A DNA stretch of 64,000 nt from Rhodococcus sp. BP22 (GTDB taxonomy: Bacteria > Actinomycetota > Actinomycetes > Mycobacteriales > Mycobacteriaceae). The notes beneath the pieces are model-generated. The model was not told the origin of the DNA, ran no database searches, and worked only from the letters and a program-made list of their open reading frames with translations. Positions 47,711 to 54,933 of this stretch are shown here, piece by piece. Location of the stretch: positions 310,001 to 374,000 of the forward strand of contig NZ_JACFTB010000001.1 in the NCBI RefSeq assembly GCF_014281965.1. Direction: 5' to 3'. The position numbers and the translations under genes were made by a program. The first letter of the stretch is position 1, and every line of letters begins with the position of its first letter.

Positions 47711-48631
47711 CTACTGAGCGACGGCCGATCCGATCCGTGAGACCAGTGCACTCAGTTCCCGATACTCTTCGGCGCGCCCGCTCGACGCGCGGTGCACCAG
47801 GCCCATGCGCCGACCGGGCTTCGGGTCCGCGAACTCTGCCCGACCCAGCGCGCCCTTTCCCATCTCCACGGCAACAGCCGATCTCGGGACGAGTGTGACG
47901 CCGAGACCGCCCGCGACACATTGAACTACCGTCGCGAGCGAGGTTGCTCTCGTGTCCCCGGCCGCAGGGACCGCGTCGACCGACCGGCAGAGGTCCAGTG
48001 TCTGATCTCGCAGACAATGACCGTCGTCCAGCAATAGAATCGGCAGGTCGACGAGTACGGACAGAGTCAGATCACGGCGTCCGTCGAGTTCGTGACCGAC
48101 GGGGACGACGAGCACGAAATCTTCTGCGTACAGCGGTATTTCGACAATGCCGGACTCTTCGGTGGGCAGCGCGACTACTGCTGCGTCGATCGTTCCCGAC
48201 CGTAACGAGGCCAGCAGTCGGTCCGTCTGATCCTCGACGATGTGGGCGTTCACGTCCGGGAACTCGGTCCGCATCGCGGGGAGCAAGGCGGGTAACACGT
48301 ACGGCGCAACGGTGGGTATGAGTCCGAGACGAAGTGGGCCCGACAGCCGACCTCCCATACCGGATGCTTCGGATACGAATCCGTCGGCTGCATCGAGGGT
48401 TGCCCGTGCATGCTCGAGCAAATGTGTACCGGCAGTGGTCATCAGAACTCGCCTTGTACTTCGCTCGACAAGCTGAACGCCCAGGCCCTGTTCCAGCGAG
48501 GCGAGAGCCTGCGAAAGCGTCGGCTGACTGATATGCAGTCGCGCCGCGGCACTTCCGAAATGCCGTTGCTCGGCAACGGCAACGAAAGCACGCAGCTGTG
48601 AGAGCGTCGGTTGATAACTTCTATCAGTCAT
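47711..48631 (-). CDS. oxyR: peroxide-sensing LysR regulator OxyR
   Basis: LysR-type activator/repressor of 306 aa. The N-terminal winged helix (TLSQLRAFVAVAEQRHFGSA, then SQPTLSQALASLEQGLG) is followed by the effector domain, with redox cysteines Cys206 and Cys215 (DDGHCLRDQ, LDLCRS) at the same spacing as E. coli Cys199/Cys208. It is divergent from ahpC-ahpD. Unlike the pseudogene in M. tuberculosis, the frame is intact. The ATG has TAGACT 7 nt upstream and direct repeats of CTATCAGT overlap the start, suggesting autoregulation. Confidence 0.94.
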   Translation of the reverse strand: MTDRSYQPTLSQLRAFVAVAEQRHFGSAAARLHISQPTLSQALASLEQGLGVQLVERSTRRVLMTTAGTHLLEHARATLDAADGFVSEASGMGGRLSGPLRLGLIPTVAPYVLPALLPAMRTEFPDVNAHIVEDQTDRLLASLRSGTIDAAVVALPTEESGIVEIPLYAEDFVLVVPVGHELDGRRDLTLSVLVDLPILLLDDGHCLRDQTLDLCRSVDAVPAAGDTRATSLATVVQCVAGGLGVTLVPRSAVAVEMGKGALGRAEFADPKPGRRMGLVHRASSGRAEEYRELSALVSRIGSAVAQ

Positions 48632-48644
48632 GCCTATCAGTCTA
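48621..48644. promoter_or_regulatory. oxyR promoter with CTATCAGT direct repeats
   Basis: CTATCAGT occurs at 48621-48628 and again at 48634-48641, 13 bp apart. A TGATA-N5-TATCA inverted repeat overlaps the first copy. The minus-strand -10 hexamer TAGACT (48639-48644) lies 7 nt before the oxyR ATG. OxyR binding here would repress oxyR and could act on the divergent ahpC promoter. Confidence 0.55.
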
Positions 48645-48832
48645 GTGCTAATCATCACCTTTACCTTTCGGGCTTTTTTTGGCACACTCGTACATGTCGG
48701 AGATCGACCGTAGGTAGCACCGACAACACGCGGTGCTCCACACACGACTCCACCTATTCGCGACACCGCGCATGTACGAATCCGACGCGCACCACGAGCG
48801 CGCGCATGCGCACCACTACAGAGGAGGACCAT

Positions 48833-49420
48833 ATGGCCCTGTTGACAATTGGCGATCAGTTCCCCGCATACAACCTCACCGGCGTCATCGGCGGAGACCT
48901 GTCGAAGGTGAACGCCCAGCAGCCTGACGACTATTTCACCACCGTGACCAGCGATGACTACGCAGGCAAGTGGCGCATCGTCTTCTTCTGGCCGAAAGAC
49001 TTCACCTTCGTGTGCCCGACCGAGATCGCCGCGTTCGGCAAGCTGAACGAAGAGTTCGCCGACCGCGACGCCCAGGTACTCGGAGCGTCCGTCGACAACG
49101 AGTTCGTGCACTTCCAGTGGCGCGCACAGCACGAGGACCTGAAGACTCTTCCATTCCCGATCCTCTCCGACCTCAAGCGTGAGCTCGCAACCGCTACAGG
49201 TGTTCTCAACTCCGATGGCGTCGCAGACCGCGCGACATTCATCGTCGATCCGAACAACGAGATTCAGTTCGTCTCTGTCACCGCAGGTTCCGTCGGCCGT
49301 AACGTCGACGAGGTTCTGCGTGTTCTCGACGCACTGCAGTCCGACGAACTGTGCGCATGCAACTGGAAGAAGGGCGACCCCACCATCGACGCAGGCGAAC
49401 TGCTGACGGCGAGCGTCTGA
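48833..49420 (+). CDS. ahpC: alkyl hydroperoxide reductase peroxiredoxin AhpC
   Basis: Typical 2-Cys peroxiredoxin of 195 aa, the same length as M. tuberculosis AhpC. The peroxidatic Cys61 lies in [12 protein letters not shown]; Cys174 and Cys176 in [10 protein letters not shown] are the resolving and third cysteines of the mycobacterial type. It reduces H2O2, organic peroxides and peroxynitrite, and is re-reduced by AhpD. GAGGAGG precedes the ATG. It is transcribed divergently from oxyR, with ahpD starting 1 nt after its stop. Confidence 0.96.
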   Translation: MALLTIGDQFPAYNLTGVIGGDLSKVNAQQPDDYFTTVTSDDYAGKWRIVFFWPKDFTFVCPTEIAAFGKLNEEFADRDAQVLGASVDNEFVHFQWRAQHEDLKTLPFPILSDLKRELATATGVLNSDGVADRATFIVDPNNEIQFVSVTAGSVGRNVDEVLRVLDALQSDELCACNWKKGDPTIDAGELLTASV

Positions 49421-49421
49421 C

Positions 49422-49961
49422 ATGAGCGTAGAGAATCTGAAGAATGCTCTTCCGGAGTACGCCAAGGATCTCAAGCTCAACCTGAGTTCCATTGCCCGAT
49501 CGACGGTTCTGAACGAGCAGCAGCTTTGGGGCACACTTCTCGCCACCGCCGCGGCAACCAAGTCCGCGACGACGCTGAAGGAGATCGCCGAGGAGGCTGC
49601 GGACACGTTGACCGCCGATGCCTACAACGCGGCCCTGGGTGCAGCGTCGATCATGGGAATGAACAACGTTTTCTACCGCACCAAGGGCTACCTCGACGGC
49701 AAGTACGACGACCTTCGCGCAGGTCTGCGGATGAATATCATCGGCAATCCCGGCGTCGACAAGGCCGATTTCGAACTGTTCTCGCTGGCAGTCTCAGCCG
49801 TCAACGGGTGCAACCACTGCGTCGAGGCACACGAGAAGACCCTTCGCGACGAAGGCGTCGACCGTGAGGTCATCTTCGAGTCTATCCGCGCAGCTTCGAT
49901 CGTCGCAGGCGTCGGCCAGGCCATCGAGGCCAGCCGCACGCTCGACGGAGCAACCGTCTGA
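49422..49961 (+). CDS. ahpD: alkylhydroperoxidase AhpD
   Basis: Reductant for AhpC linking it to dihydrolipoamide components. The 179-aa protein has the catalytic relay Glu118, Cys130, Cys133 and His137 ([13 protein letters not shown]), matching M. tuberculosis AhpD numbering. It is co-transcribed with ahpC. A strong intrinsic terminator begins 20 nt downstream. Confidence 0.95.
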   Translation: MSVENLKNALPEYAKDLKLNLSSIARSTVLNEQQLWGTLLATAAATKSATTLKEIAEEAADTLTADAYNAALGAASIMGMNNVFYRTKGYLDGKYDDLRAGLRMNIIGNPGVDKADFELFSLAVSAVNGCNHCVEAHEKTLRDEGVDREVIFESIRAASIVAGVGQAIEASRTLDGATV

Positions 49962-49980
49962 TAGACGAAGTACACAGCGA

Positions 49981-50014
49981 AAGAGGCCCGCACACTCGTG
50001 TGCGGGCCTCTTTT
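49981..50014 (+). terminator. intrinsic terminator after ahpCD
   Basis: A 16-bp perfect stem (AAAGAGGCCCGCACAC and complement) with a minimal loop runs into TTTTTT. It may also serve the convergent gene that ends at 50025. Confidence 0.92.
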
Positions 50015-50024
50015 TTCCTTCAGT

Positions 50025-50684
50025 TCACTCGGTGATGGCCGGCCGGACCTCGGGTACATCGACGGCGATCTCGTCGCCGAGGTGGACGCCTTCAGCGAGG
50101 GGTAACCGGTCACCGCTCCAGAATTTTCCGGGATCGAACCAATTCGCCTTCTTGTTGCCGTTCAGCAGACCCATCGACTCGTACGTCATGGCGACTACTT
50201 CTGCGCAGTACGCTGTTTCCAGAGCGGCGGCATGGTGCTCACTCTTACGGAAACTCGGCACGCGCCCCTTGAACCATCGCCCCGCAAGTTTCGCAGTAGT
50301 CGGGAACGCCGTTCCGTCCATTCGAGCTATGGTGCGCAGCAATGCATCTTCCTGCTCTCGAGTGACTGCATTGTCGAGTTGTCTGAGCCAGCAACGCTGC
50401 CCGTACTTGTTCGACCACTGCATCACTGCCGCGTGGAGATCATGCAGCTGCACGCCGCGCTGAAAGTTCCCGGTCCACATGTCCTGCAGCGATTTACCCA
50501 ACTCGGCGTGCCACATGAGCGGCGGAAGGTCGTCGACCACGACTGCCATGCCGACGTGGTTGACCGGACTGTTGGTCAACGTCTGTATCGCACGATCAGT
50601 GGCAGAATGACCGCGGAAGATCCAGATGTCTCCGGTACGAGTCGCTTCAACCGCTGTGTTCAAATCGATCCGCGACGCAGTCAT
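50025..50684 (-). CDS. permuted NlpC/P60-like cysteine hydrolase (YiiX/LRAT-type), putative
   Basis: Protein of 219 aa. GDIWIFRGHSATDRAIQTLT is followed by PVNHVGMAVVVDD and, much later, TAYCAEVVAMTYES. The order His (NHVGM) then Cys (YCAEVV) is that of circularly permuted NlpC/P60 papain-like enzymes such as YiiX. No signal peptide is seen, so it is probably cytosolic. Substrate unknown; amidase, peptidase or acyltransferase are possible. The start is ATG with TAGGCT 7 nt upstream. It is convergent with ahpD and divergent from arsR. Confidence 0.6.
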   Translation of the reverse strand: MTASRIDLNTAVEATRTGDIWIFRGHSATDRAIQTLTNSPVNHVGMAVVVDDLPPLMWHAELGKSLQDMWTGNFQRGVQLHDLHAAVMQWSNKYGQRCWLRQLDNAVTREQEDALLRTIARMDGTAFPTTAKLAGRWFKGRVPSFRKSEHHAAALETAYCAEVVAMTYESMGLLNGNKKANWFDPGKFWSGDRLPLAEGVHLGDEIAVDVPEVRPAITE

Positions 50685-50691
50685 GTCGCTC

Positions 50692-50697
50692 AGCCTA
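50692..50697 (-). promoter_or_regulatory. -10 hexamer TAGGCT, permuted NlpC/P60-like gene
   Basis: On the minus strand TAGGCT lies 7 nt before the ATG, with no ribosome-binding site; a leaderless start is likely. Confidence 0.55.
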
Positions 50698-50746
50698 GAT
50701 CGTCCCGAAACCGCGAACTCCCCCACCAGGTATTCAGTGGAGTCGT

Positions 50747-50793
50747 TTGACGTTTGATTCGAAATTAATCAATATAGACATATGTCGAATCAA
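50747..50793 (+). promoter_or_regulatory. ars operon promoter and ArsR operator
   Basis: A TTGACG -35 (50747-50752) is followed by a TTGATT-N7-AATCAA inverted repeat (50754-50772) and an AT-rich -10 region (AATATA/TATAGA). A further arm CGAATCAA at 50786-50793 is the complement of TTGATTCG at 50754-50761. ArsR bound here would sit between -35 and -10 and cover the start of arsR. The A+T content is far above the surroundings. Confidence 0.7.
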
Positions 50794-51171
50794 TCCCTCC
50801 TCGTCGACGACCTCGGGAGCGGCGCGTGCTGCTCGCCGCTGATTGCCGAGCCATTGTCCGCCGACTGGGCAGGGGATCTCGCACGAATGTTCAAAGCGCT
50901 CGGCGATCCGGCCCGGCTTCGACTTCTGAGCCTGATCGCAAGTCACGCCGGTGGTGAAGCGTGCGTGTGCGACATCTCCGATTCGTTCGACTTATCTCAG
51001 CCGACGATCTCCCATCATCTCAAAGTGTTGCGTGAAGCTGGTTTGCTCGACTGCGAACGCCGTGGAACCTGGGTCTACTACTGGGTTATACCTGCTGCCC
51101 TGCAACAATTGTCGTCGGTCTTGGCCGCCGCCGACCCGACCACCGACGATGCTGCGCTGGTGACCGTATGA
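50782..51171 (+). CDS. arsR: ArsR/SmtB arsenic-responsive repressor
   Basis: Winged-helix repressor of 129 aa. The arsenite-binding cysteines appear to be Cys16-Cys17 near the N-terminus (GACCSPL) plus Cys61 and Cys63 in EACVCDISDSF. A vicinal N-terminal pair plus one helix cysteine is the arrangement of Corynebacterium glutamicum ArsR. The recognition helix is LSQPTISHHLKVLREAGLL. The ATG lies inside the operator region, so there is little or no leader. Its stop overlaps the acr3 start as ATGA. Confidence 0.93.
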   Translation: MSNQSLLVDDLGSGACCSPLIAEPLSADWAGDLARMFKALGDPARLRLLSLIASHAGGEACVCDISDSFDLSQPTISHHLKVLREAGLLDCERRGTWVYYWVIPAALQQLSSVLAAADPTTDDAALVTV

Positions 51172-52262
51172 GTAGCCAGGCGAACACCTCCGATCACCCG
51201 GCTGTCGTCGGCAAGCTCTCCACTCTCGACCGGTTCCTGCCGGTATGGATCGGCGTCGCGATGGTCATCGGCTTGGCGTTGGGTCGGTTGATTCCGGGCC
51301 TGAACGACGCCCTGTCGACTATCTCGATCGACGGCGTCTCACTACCTATCGCTATCGGTCTGCTGATCATGATGTATCCGGTCCTGGCGAAGGTCCGATA
51401 CGACCGACTGGACACCGTCACCGGAGACAAGCGCCTACTGGTCGGATCGTTGGTGCTCAACTGGATCCTAGGCCCGGCACTGATGTTTGCTCTCGCTTGG
51501 CTCTTCCTCCCCGACCTGCCCGAGTACCGCACCGGCCTGATCATCGTCGGTCTCGCCCGCTGCATCGCGATGGTCATCATCTGGAACGACCTCGCGTGCG
51601 GCGATCGGGAAGCCGCCGCCGTCCTGGTCGCCATCAACTCGGTCTTCCAGGTATTCATGTTCGCCGTCCTTGGATGGTTCTATCTTTCCGTCCTACCGGG
51701 CTGGCTAGGCCTCGAGCAGACCACCATCGAGGCTTCCCCCTGGCAGATAGCGAAGTCGGTGCTGATCTTCCTTGGCATACCGCTGGTAGCGGGGTTTGCT
51801 TCTCGCTACTTGGGCGAACGCACCAAGGGCAGGGAATGGTACGAGTCGAGCTTCATCCCGAAGATCGGGCCGTGGGCTCTCTATGGCCTGCTGTTCACCA
51901 TCGTCATTCTCTTTGCGCTGCAGGGCGATCGGATCACTTCCCAACCGATGGACGTCGTTCGTATCGCCCTGCCGCTGTTGGTCTACTTCGCAGTGATGTG
52001 GGGCGGCGGCTACGCCCTCGGGGCCGCGATGGGCCTGGGCTACGCACGCACCACCACCCTCGCCTTCACCGCTGCAGGCAACAACTTCGAACTCGCCATC
52101 GCCGTCGCGATCGCCACCTACGGCGCAACATCGGGGCAGGCATTGGCCGGGGTCGTCGGCCCGCTCATCGAAGTCCCAGTCCTCGTCGGGCTCGTCTACG
52201 TCTCACTCGCACTACGTAAACGCTTCATTTCGGCCTCGCCGGCAGCGACAAAGGAGTTTTGA
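51168..52262 (+). CDS. acr3: arsenite efflux transporter Acr3
   Basis: Ten-helix membrane transporter of 364 aa exporting arsenite. The conserved functional Cys132 lies in GLARCIAMVIIWN, and the conserved Glu in GNNFELAIAVAI near the C-terminus. It matches the C. glutamicum-type Acr3. It overlaps arsR by 4 bp and arsC by 1 bp, giving tight translational coupling. TM helices are evident at WIGVAMVIGLALGRL, LNWILGPALMFALAWLF and later segments. Confidence 0.95.
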   Translation: MSSQANTSDHPAVVGKLSTLDRFLPVWIGVAMVIGLALGRLIPGLNDALSTISIDGVSLPIAIGLLIMMYPVLAKVRYDRLDTVTGDKRLLVGSLVLNWILGPALMFALAWLFLPDLPEYRTGLIIVGLARCIAMVIIWNDLACGDREAAAVLVAINSVFQVFMFAVLGWFYLSVLPGWLGLEQTTIEASPWQIAKSVLIFLGIPLVAGFASRYLGERTKGREWYESSFIPKIGPWALYGLLFTIVILFALQGDRITSQPMDVVRIALPLLVYFAVMWGGGYALGAAMGLGYARTTTLAFTAAGNNFELAIAVAIATYGATSGQALAGVVGPLIEVPVLVGLVYVSLALRKRFISASPAATKEF

Positions 52263-52699
52263 TGTCCAGCATCCCCAGTGTGTTGTTCGTTTGCGTCCAC
52301 AACGCAGGACGGTCGCAGATGGCCGCCGGTTTTTTGAACGATCTCACCAATGGAACCGTCGAAGTTCGCTCTGCCGGCAGCACACCGGCAGAAAGAATCA
52401 ATCCGATCGCTGTCCAGGCGATGGCCGAGGTCGGCATCGACATCTCGGCGCAATCACCGAAGAAGCTCACCTCCGACGCCGTCGAAACCTCCGACGTCGT
52501 CATCACCATGGGCTGTGGCGACGCATGCCCGGTCTTCCCCGGAGTGCGTTACCGCGACTGGGCGCTGCCCGACCCGGCAGGCAAGGGCATCGACGCCGTC
52601 CGTCCGATTCGCGACAAGATCAAGATCCTCGTCGAAGACCTCGTCGCCGAACTCCGCGATCGCTCCACCGTCCGCGATCACAGTACGGTGAAGCGATGA
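52262..52699 (+). CDS. arsC: arsenate reductase, LMW-phosphatase family (mycothiol type)
   Basis: Reduces arsenate to arsenite for Acr3 export. The 145-aa protein has the P-loop CVHNAGRSQ (Cys11-x5-Arg17) and the conserved MGCGDACPVFPG and WALPDPAGKG segments. The class probably couples to mycothiol and mycoredoxin as in C. glutamicum ArsC1/ArsC2, given the organism type; a thioredoxin-coupled route is not excluded. AAGGAG precedes the ATG, which overlaps the acr3 stop. Its own stop overlaps the next gene as ATGA. Confidence 0.93.
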   Translation: MSSIPSVLFVCVHNAGRSQMAAGFLNDLTNGTVEVRSAGSTPAERINPIAVQAMAEVGIDISAQSPKKLTSDAVETSDVVITMGCGDACPVFPGVRYRDWALPDPAGKGIDAVRPIRDKIKILVEDLVAELRDRSTVRDHSTVKR

Positions 52700-52920
52700 A
52701 ACTGTGGAAGATCCTCGGGATGGCAGGCGTCGTCGGTGTTGCCGCGACAGGCGCCCTCGTCGTGAAGTCGGAACGTAAGCGGCAGGCGTACGCCCCCGAC
52801 GAGGTCCGCGATCAATTGCACAAGAGGTTTGCCGAGGCAGCTGAAACCCCGATGCTCAACGCTGCACCCGAGCGAACCCGAGTGCAGCGCCTGAAGGGCC
52901 GGTTCAGCCGAGCGCGCTGA
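52696..52920 (+). CDS. small membrane protein coupled to arsC
   Basis: Protein of 74 aa. An N-terminal hydrophobic helix (MKLWKILGMAGVVGVAATGA) is followed by a basic, charged cytosolic tail containing RDQLHKRFAEAAETP and ending GRFSRAR. The ATG overlaps the arsC stop by 4 bp, so it is read as the fourth gene of the ars operon. I do not recognise the family; similar short proteins occur widely in Rhodococcus without an assigned role. Its last 17 bp overlap the end of the convergent aminotransferase gene. Confidence 0.7.
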   Translation: MKLWKILGMAGVVGVAATGALVVKSERKRQAYAPDEVRDQLHKRFAEAAETPMLNAAPERTRVQRLKGRFSRAR

Positions 52921-54163
52921 GGATTCGGCCGGCGAGCTCTTCCACCTCGGCATCGGTCATCACGAACGACGGCGAGATCTGCATCGCTCCCTGTCCTGCT
53001 GCGCGCCCGGAGACCCCGTGTTTGCGGAGCGTCGCGACGAAGGGGAGCGCTTCGGCCGGATCGACCAGCTGCACTGCTGCTACTGCACCGAGTCCGCTGC
53101 GAACCTCCTGCACGCGAGGGTGTTCGGCGAGTGGCGCCAGATAGGTGTGCAGCGACGTCTCGAGGCGAGCGGACTCCTGCAGCAGGTTTTCGCGCTCCAT
53201 GATGTCCAGTGTTGCCATCGCTGCTGCCGCGGCACCGGCGTGCCCACCGTAGGTATATCCGTGGCGCCACCAGACGCCACCTGAGAAGAACGGCTCGGCG
53301 ATGTGCGGAGCGACGAATACCGCCCCCATCGGGACGTAGCCCGAGGTGAGTCCCTTCGCCGTGGTCATCAGGTCGGGCTGCAGGTCGAAACGAGTCGAGG
53401 CGAACCAGGAACCGCCGATCCGCCCGAAGCCGGTCACTACCTCGTCCGCGACGAACAGTACGTCGTTGTCACGACAGATTTGCCGCACCTCCTGCAAGTA
53501 CCCCTTCGGCGGCAGGTAGACCCCACCAGCACCGATGATGGGTTCGCAGAAGAACGCTGCGATCTTGTCGGCACCGACTTCCTCGATGAGGGCCAGCAAG
53601 CTCTTCGCATCGTCCCAAGCGACTGTGCGCGCATCCGGCATCAGCTCGCCGTAGTTCTCCCGATTCACCGCTATACCTGCCAGTGCGGTACCGGCGACAT
53701 GCATTCCGTGGTAAGCCTTTTCACGTCCGACGATAAGCGTCTTCCCAGGCTTGCCCACCTCGTGCCAGTAACGCCTTGCCAACTTCGCCGCTGTGTCGAT
53801 CGAGTCGGAACCACCCGAGGTGAAGAACACCTTGCTACCAGCGACGGGCGCGATCTTCCCGAGCCGCTCGGCGAGTGCCAGCGTCGTCTCCGGGACGAAA
53901 TCACCGAAGTTGGAGTAGTGCGCCAGCGATCCGAGCTGGGCGGCAACGGCGTCGGCGATCTCGGTCCGGCCGTGACCGACGTTCGTGAACCACAGCCCGG
54001 CAGTTGCATCGAGATACTTGTTGCCGTCCCGGTCCCAGATGTGAGCTCCCTCGCCACGTGAGACGACGAAGGGGCCTGTTCTGGTCACTGCACCCATATC
54101 GGCGAAACCGTGCCATAGGGCGGAGGAGGTGGACTCAGGGGAGGTATCGGCCACAGAAGACAT
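52904..54163 (-). CDS. class III PLP-dependent aminotransferase
   Basis: Omega-amino-acid/amine transaminase family, 419 aa. Visible features are YLDATAGLWFTNVGHGR, FFTSGGSDSIDTAAKLAR, the PLP-stacking and binding region FVADEVVTGFGRIG, and the Schiff-base Lys in MTTAKGLTSGYVPMGAV. Candidate substrates include beta-alanine, GABA, putrescine or other amines with pyruvate; none can be fixed. The ATG follows TAAGCT by 7 nt with no ribosome-binding site. It lies 14 nt downstream of the Pr6Pr gene. Confidence 0.9.
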   Translation of the reverse strand: MSSVADTSPESTSSALWHGFADMGAVTRTGPFVVSRGEGAHIWDRDGNKYLDATAGLWFTNVGHGRTEIADAVAAQLGSLAHYSNFGDFVPETTLALAERLGKIAPVAGSKVFFTSGGSDSIDTAAKLARRYWHEVGKPGKTLIVGREKAYHGMHVAGTALAGIAVNRENYGELMPDARTVAWDDAKSLLALIEEVGADKIAAFFCEPIIGAGGVYLPPKGYLQEVRQICRDNDVLFVADEVVTGFGRIGGSWFASTRFDLQPDLMTTAKGLTSGYVPMGAVFVAPHIAEPFFSGGVWWRHGYTYGGHAGAAAAAMATLDIMERENLLQESARLETSLHTYLAPLAEHPRVQEVRSGLGAVAAVQLVDPAEALPFVATLRKHGVSGRAAGQGAMQISPSFVMTDAEVEELAGRILSALG

Positions 54164-54170
54164 GGCTCCA

Positions 54171-54176
54171 AGCTTA
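54171..54176 (-). promoter_or_regulatory. -10 hexamer TAAGCT, aminotransferase
   Basis: On the minus strand TAAGCT lies 7 nt before the aminotransferase ATG, next to the Pr6Pr stop codon. It suggests a separate leaderless transcript in addition to any read-through. Confidence 0.5.
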
Positions 54177-54177
54177 G

Positions 54178-54840
54178 TCAACGAGCTGCCTCCGATTGTG
54201 CCCCGTACCGCCATCGGCTGCCGAGCCGGCCGACTGCGTTCACCGCAAGTGCCATCAACACGAATGCGACGGCGAGTACGAGCAGACCGACAACCAACGC
54301 AACGTATCCCTGGCTGCGCGGATCGAGGAACGGATAGGGATACCAGTCGACGATCGGACCGCGGATCAGACTGTAAATCCCGTAGACGAGGGGAAAGACC
54401 AGCCAGATCAGCGACTGTGCGTCGGAAATCTTCCGACGCGGCGGCACCACGATCCAGTCGATCAGAAGCACCACCGGCATGATTCGATGAACCACATTGT
54501 TGGTCCACGGATCAGCGACTCCGACGTCGATCCCGGCGAGAAGAACGGCGTAGATGATCCCGGTGATGACCATGTACAACGTCACACCCCCGCGGAACAA
54601 CTGCCAGCGCTCCCCCAGCGGGTCCGCAGCCCCGCCTACGGCAAGCACGAGGACGGTCAGAACATTGCTGAGCACGGTGAAGTAGCTGAAATAGTTGGCG
54701 AGTGAGAACGAGCTACTGTCCAGGCCGCGGGCGACGATCCACGAGAGCGCGGCGAACGTGAGCGCAGCAAACAGAAGCCGGAATACCCTCACGAGCACGT
54801 GTGTACCGAGTACTGCGTGCACACGCCGCGAGGTCGTCAT
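54178..54840 (-). CDS. Pr6Pr family membrane protein
   Basis: Integral membrane protein of 220 aa with about six helices. Family features are FSYFTVLSNVLTVLVLAVGG, VTLYMVITGIIYAVLLAG, NNVVHRIMPVVLLIDWIVVPP and a C-terminal GYVALVVGLLVLAVAFVLMA. The family is named for an FAR-17a/AIG1-like fold; no bacterial function is known. The start is ATG, giving MTTSRRV; longer in-frame starts lack the pattern. It is divergent from hrpA across 93 bp. Confidence 0.85.
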   Translation of the reverse strand: MTTSRRVHAVLGTHVLVRVFRLLFAALTFAALSWIVARGLDSSSFSLANYFSYFTVLSNVLTVLVLAVGGAADPLGERWQLFRGGVTLYMVITGIIYAVLLAGIDVGVADPWTNNVVHRIMPVVLLIDWIVVPPRRKISDAQSLIWLVFPLVYGIYSLIRGPIVDWYPYPFLDPRSQGYVALVVGLLVLAVAFVLMALAVNAVGRLGSRWRYGAQSEAAR

Positions 54841-54933
54841 AATCGATCTTGGCACGGACAGGCAGTGATTTCCCCGCGTTTGGGTCGGGCAGTCCGGCTC
54901 TCGCGCCACCGGGCAGATACCCTGGTGGGCAGC

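Noticed and set aside
54918..54923. TACCCT as a leaderless -10 for hrpA
   Set aside because: Spacing to the ATG is 10 nt, longer than the 6-8 nt seen at the other candidates, so it was not listed as a promoter.
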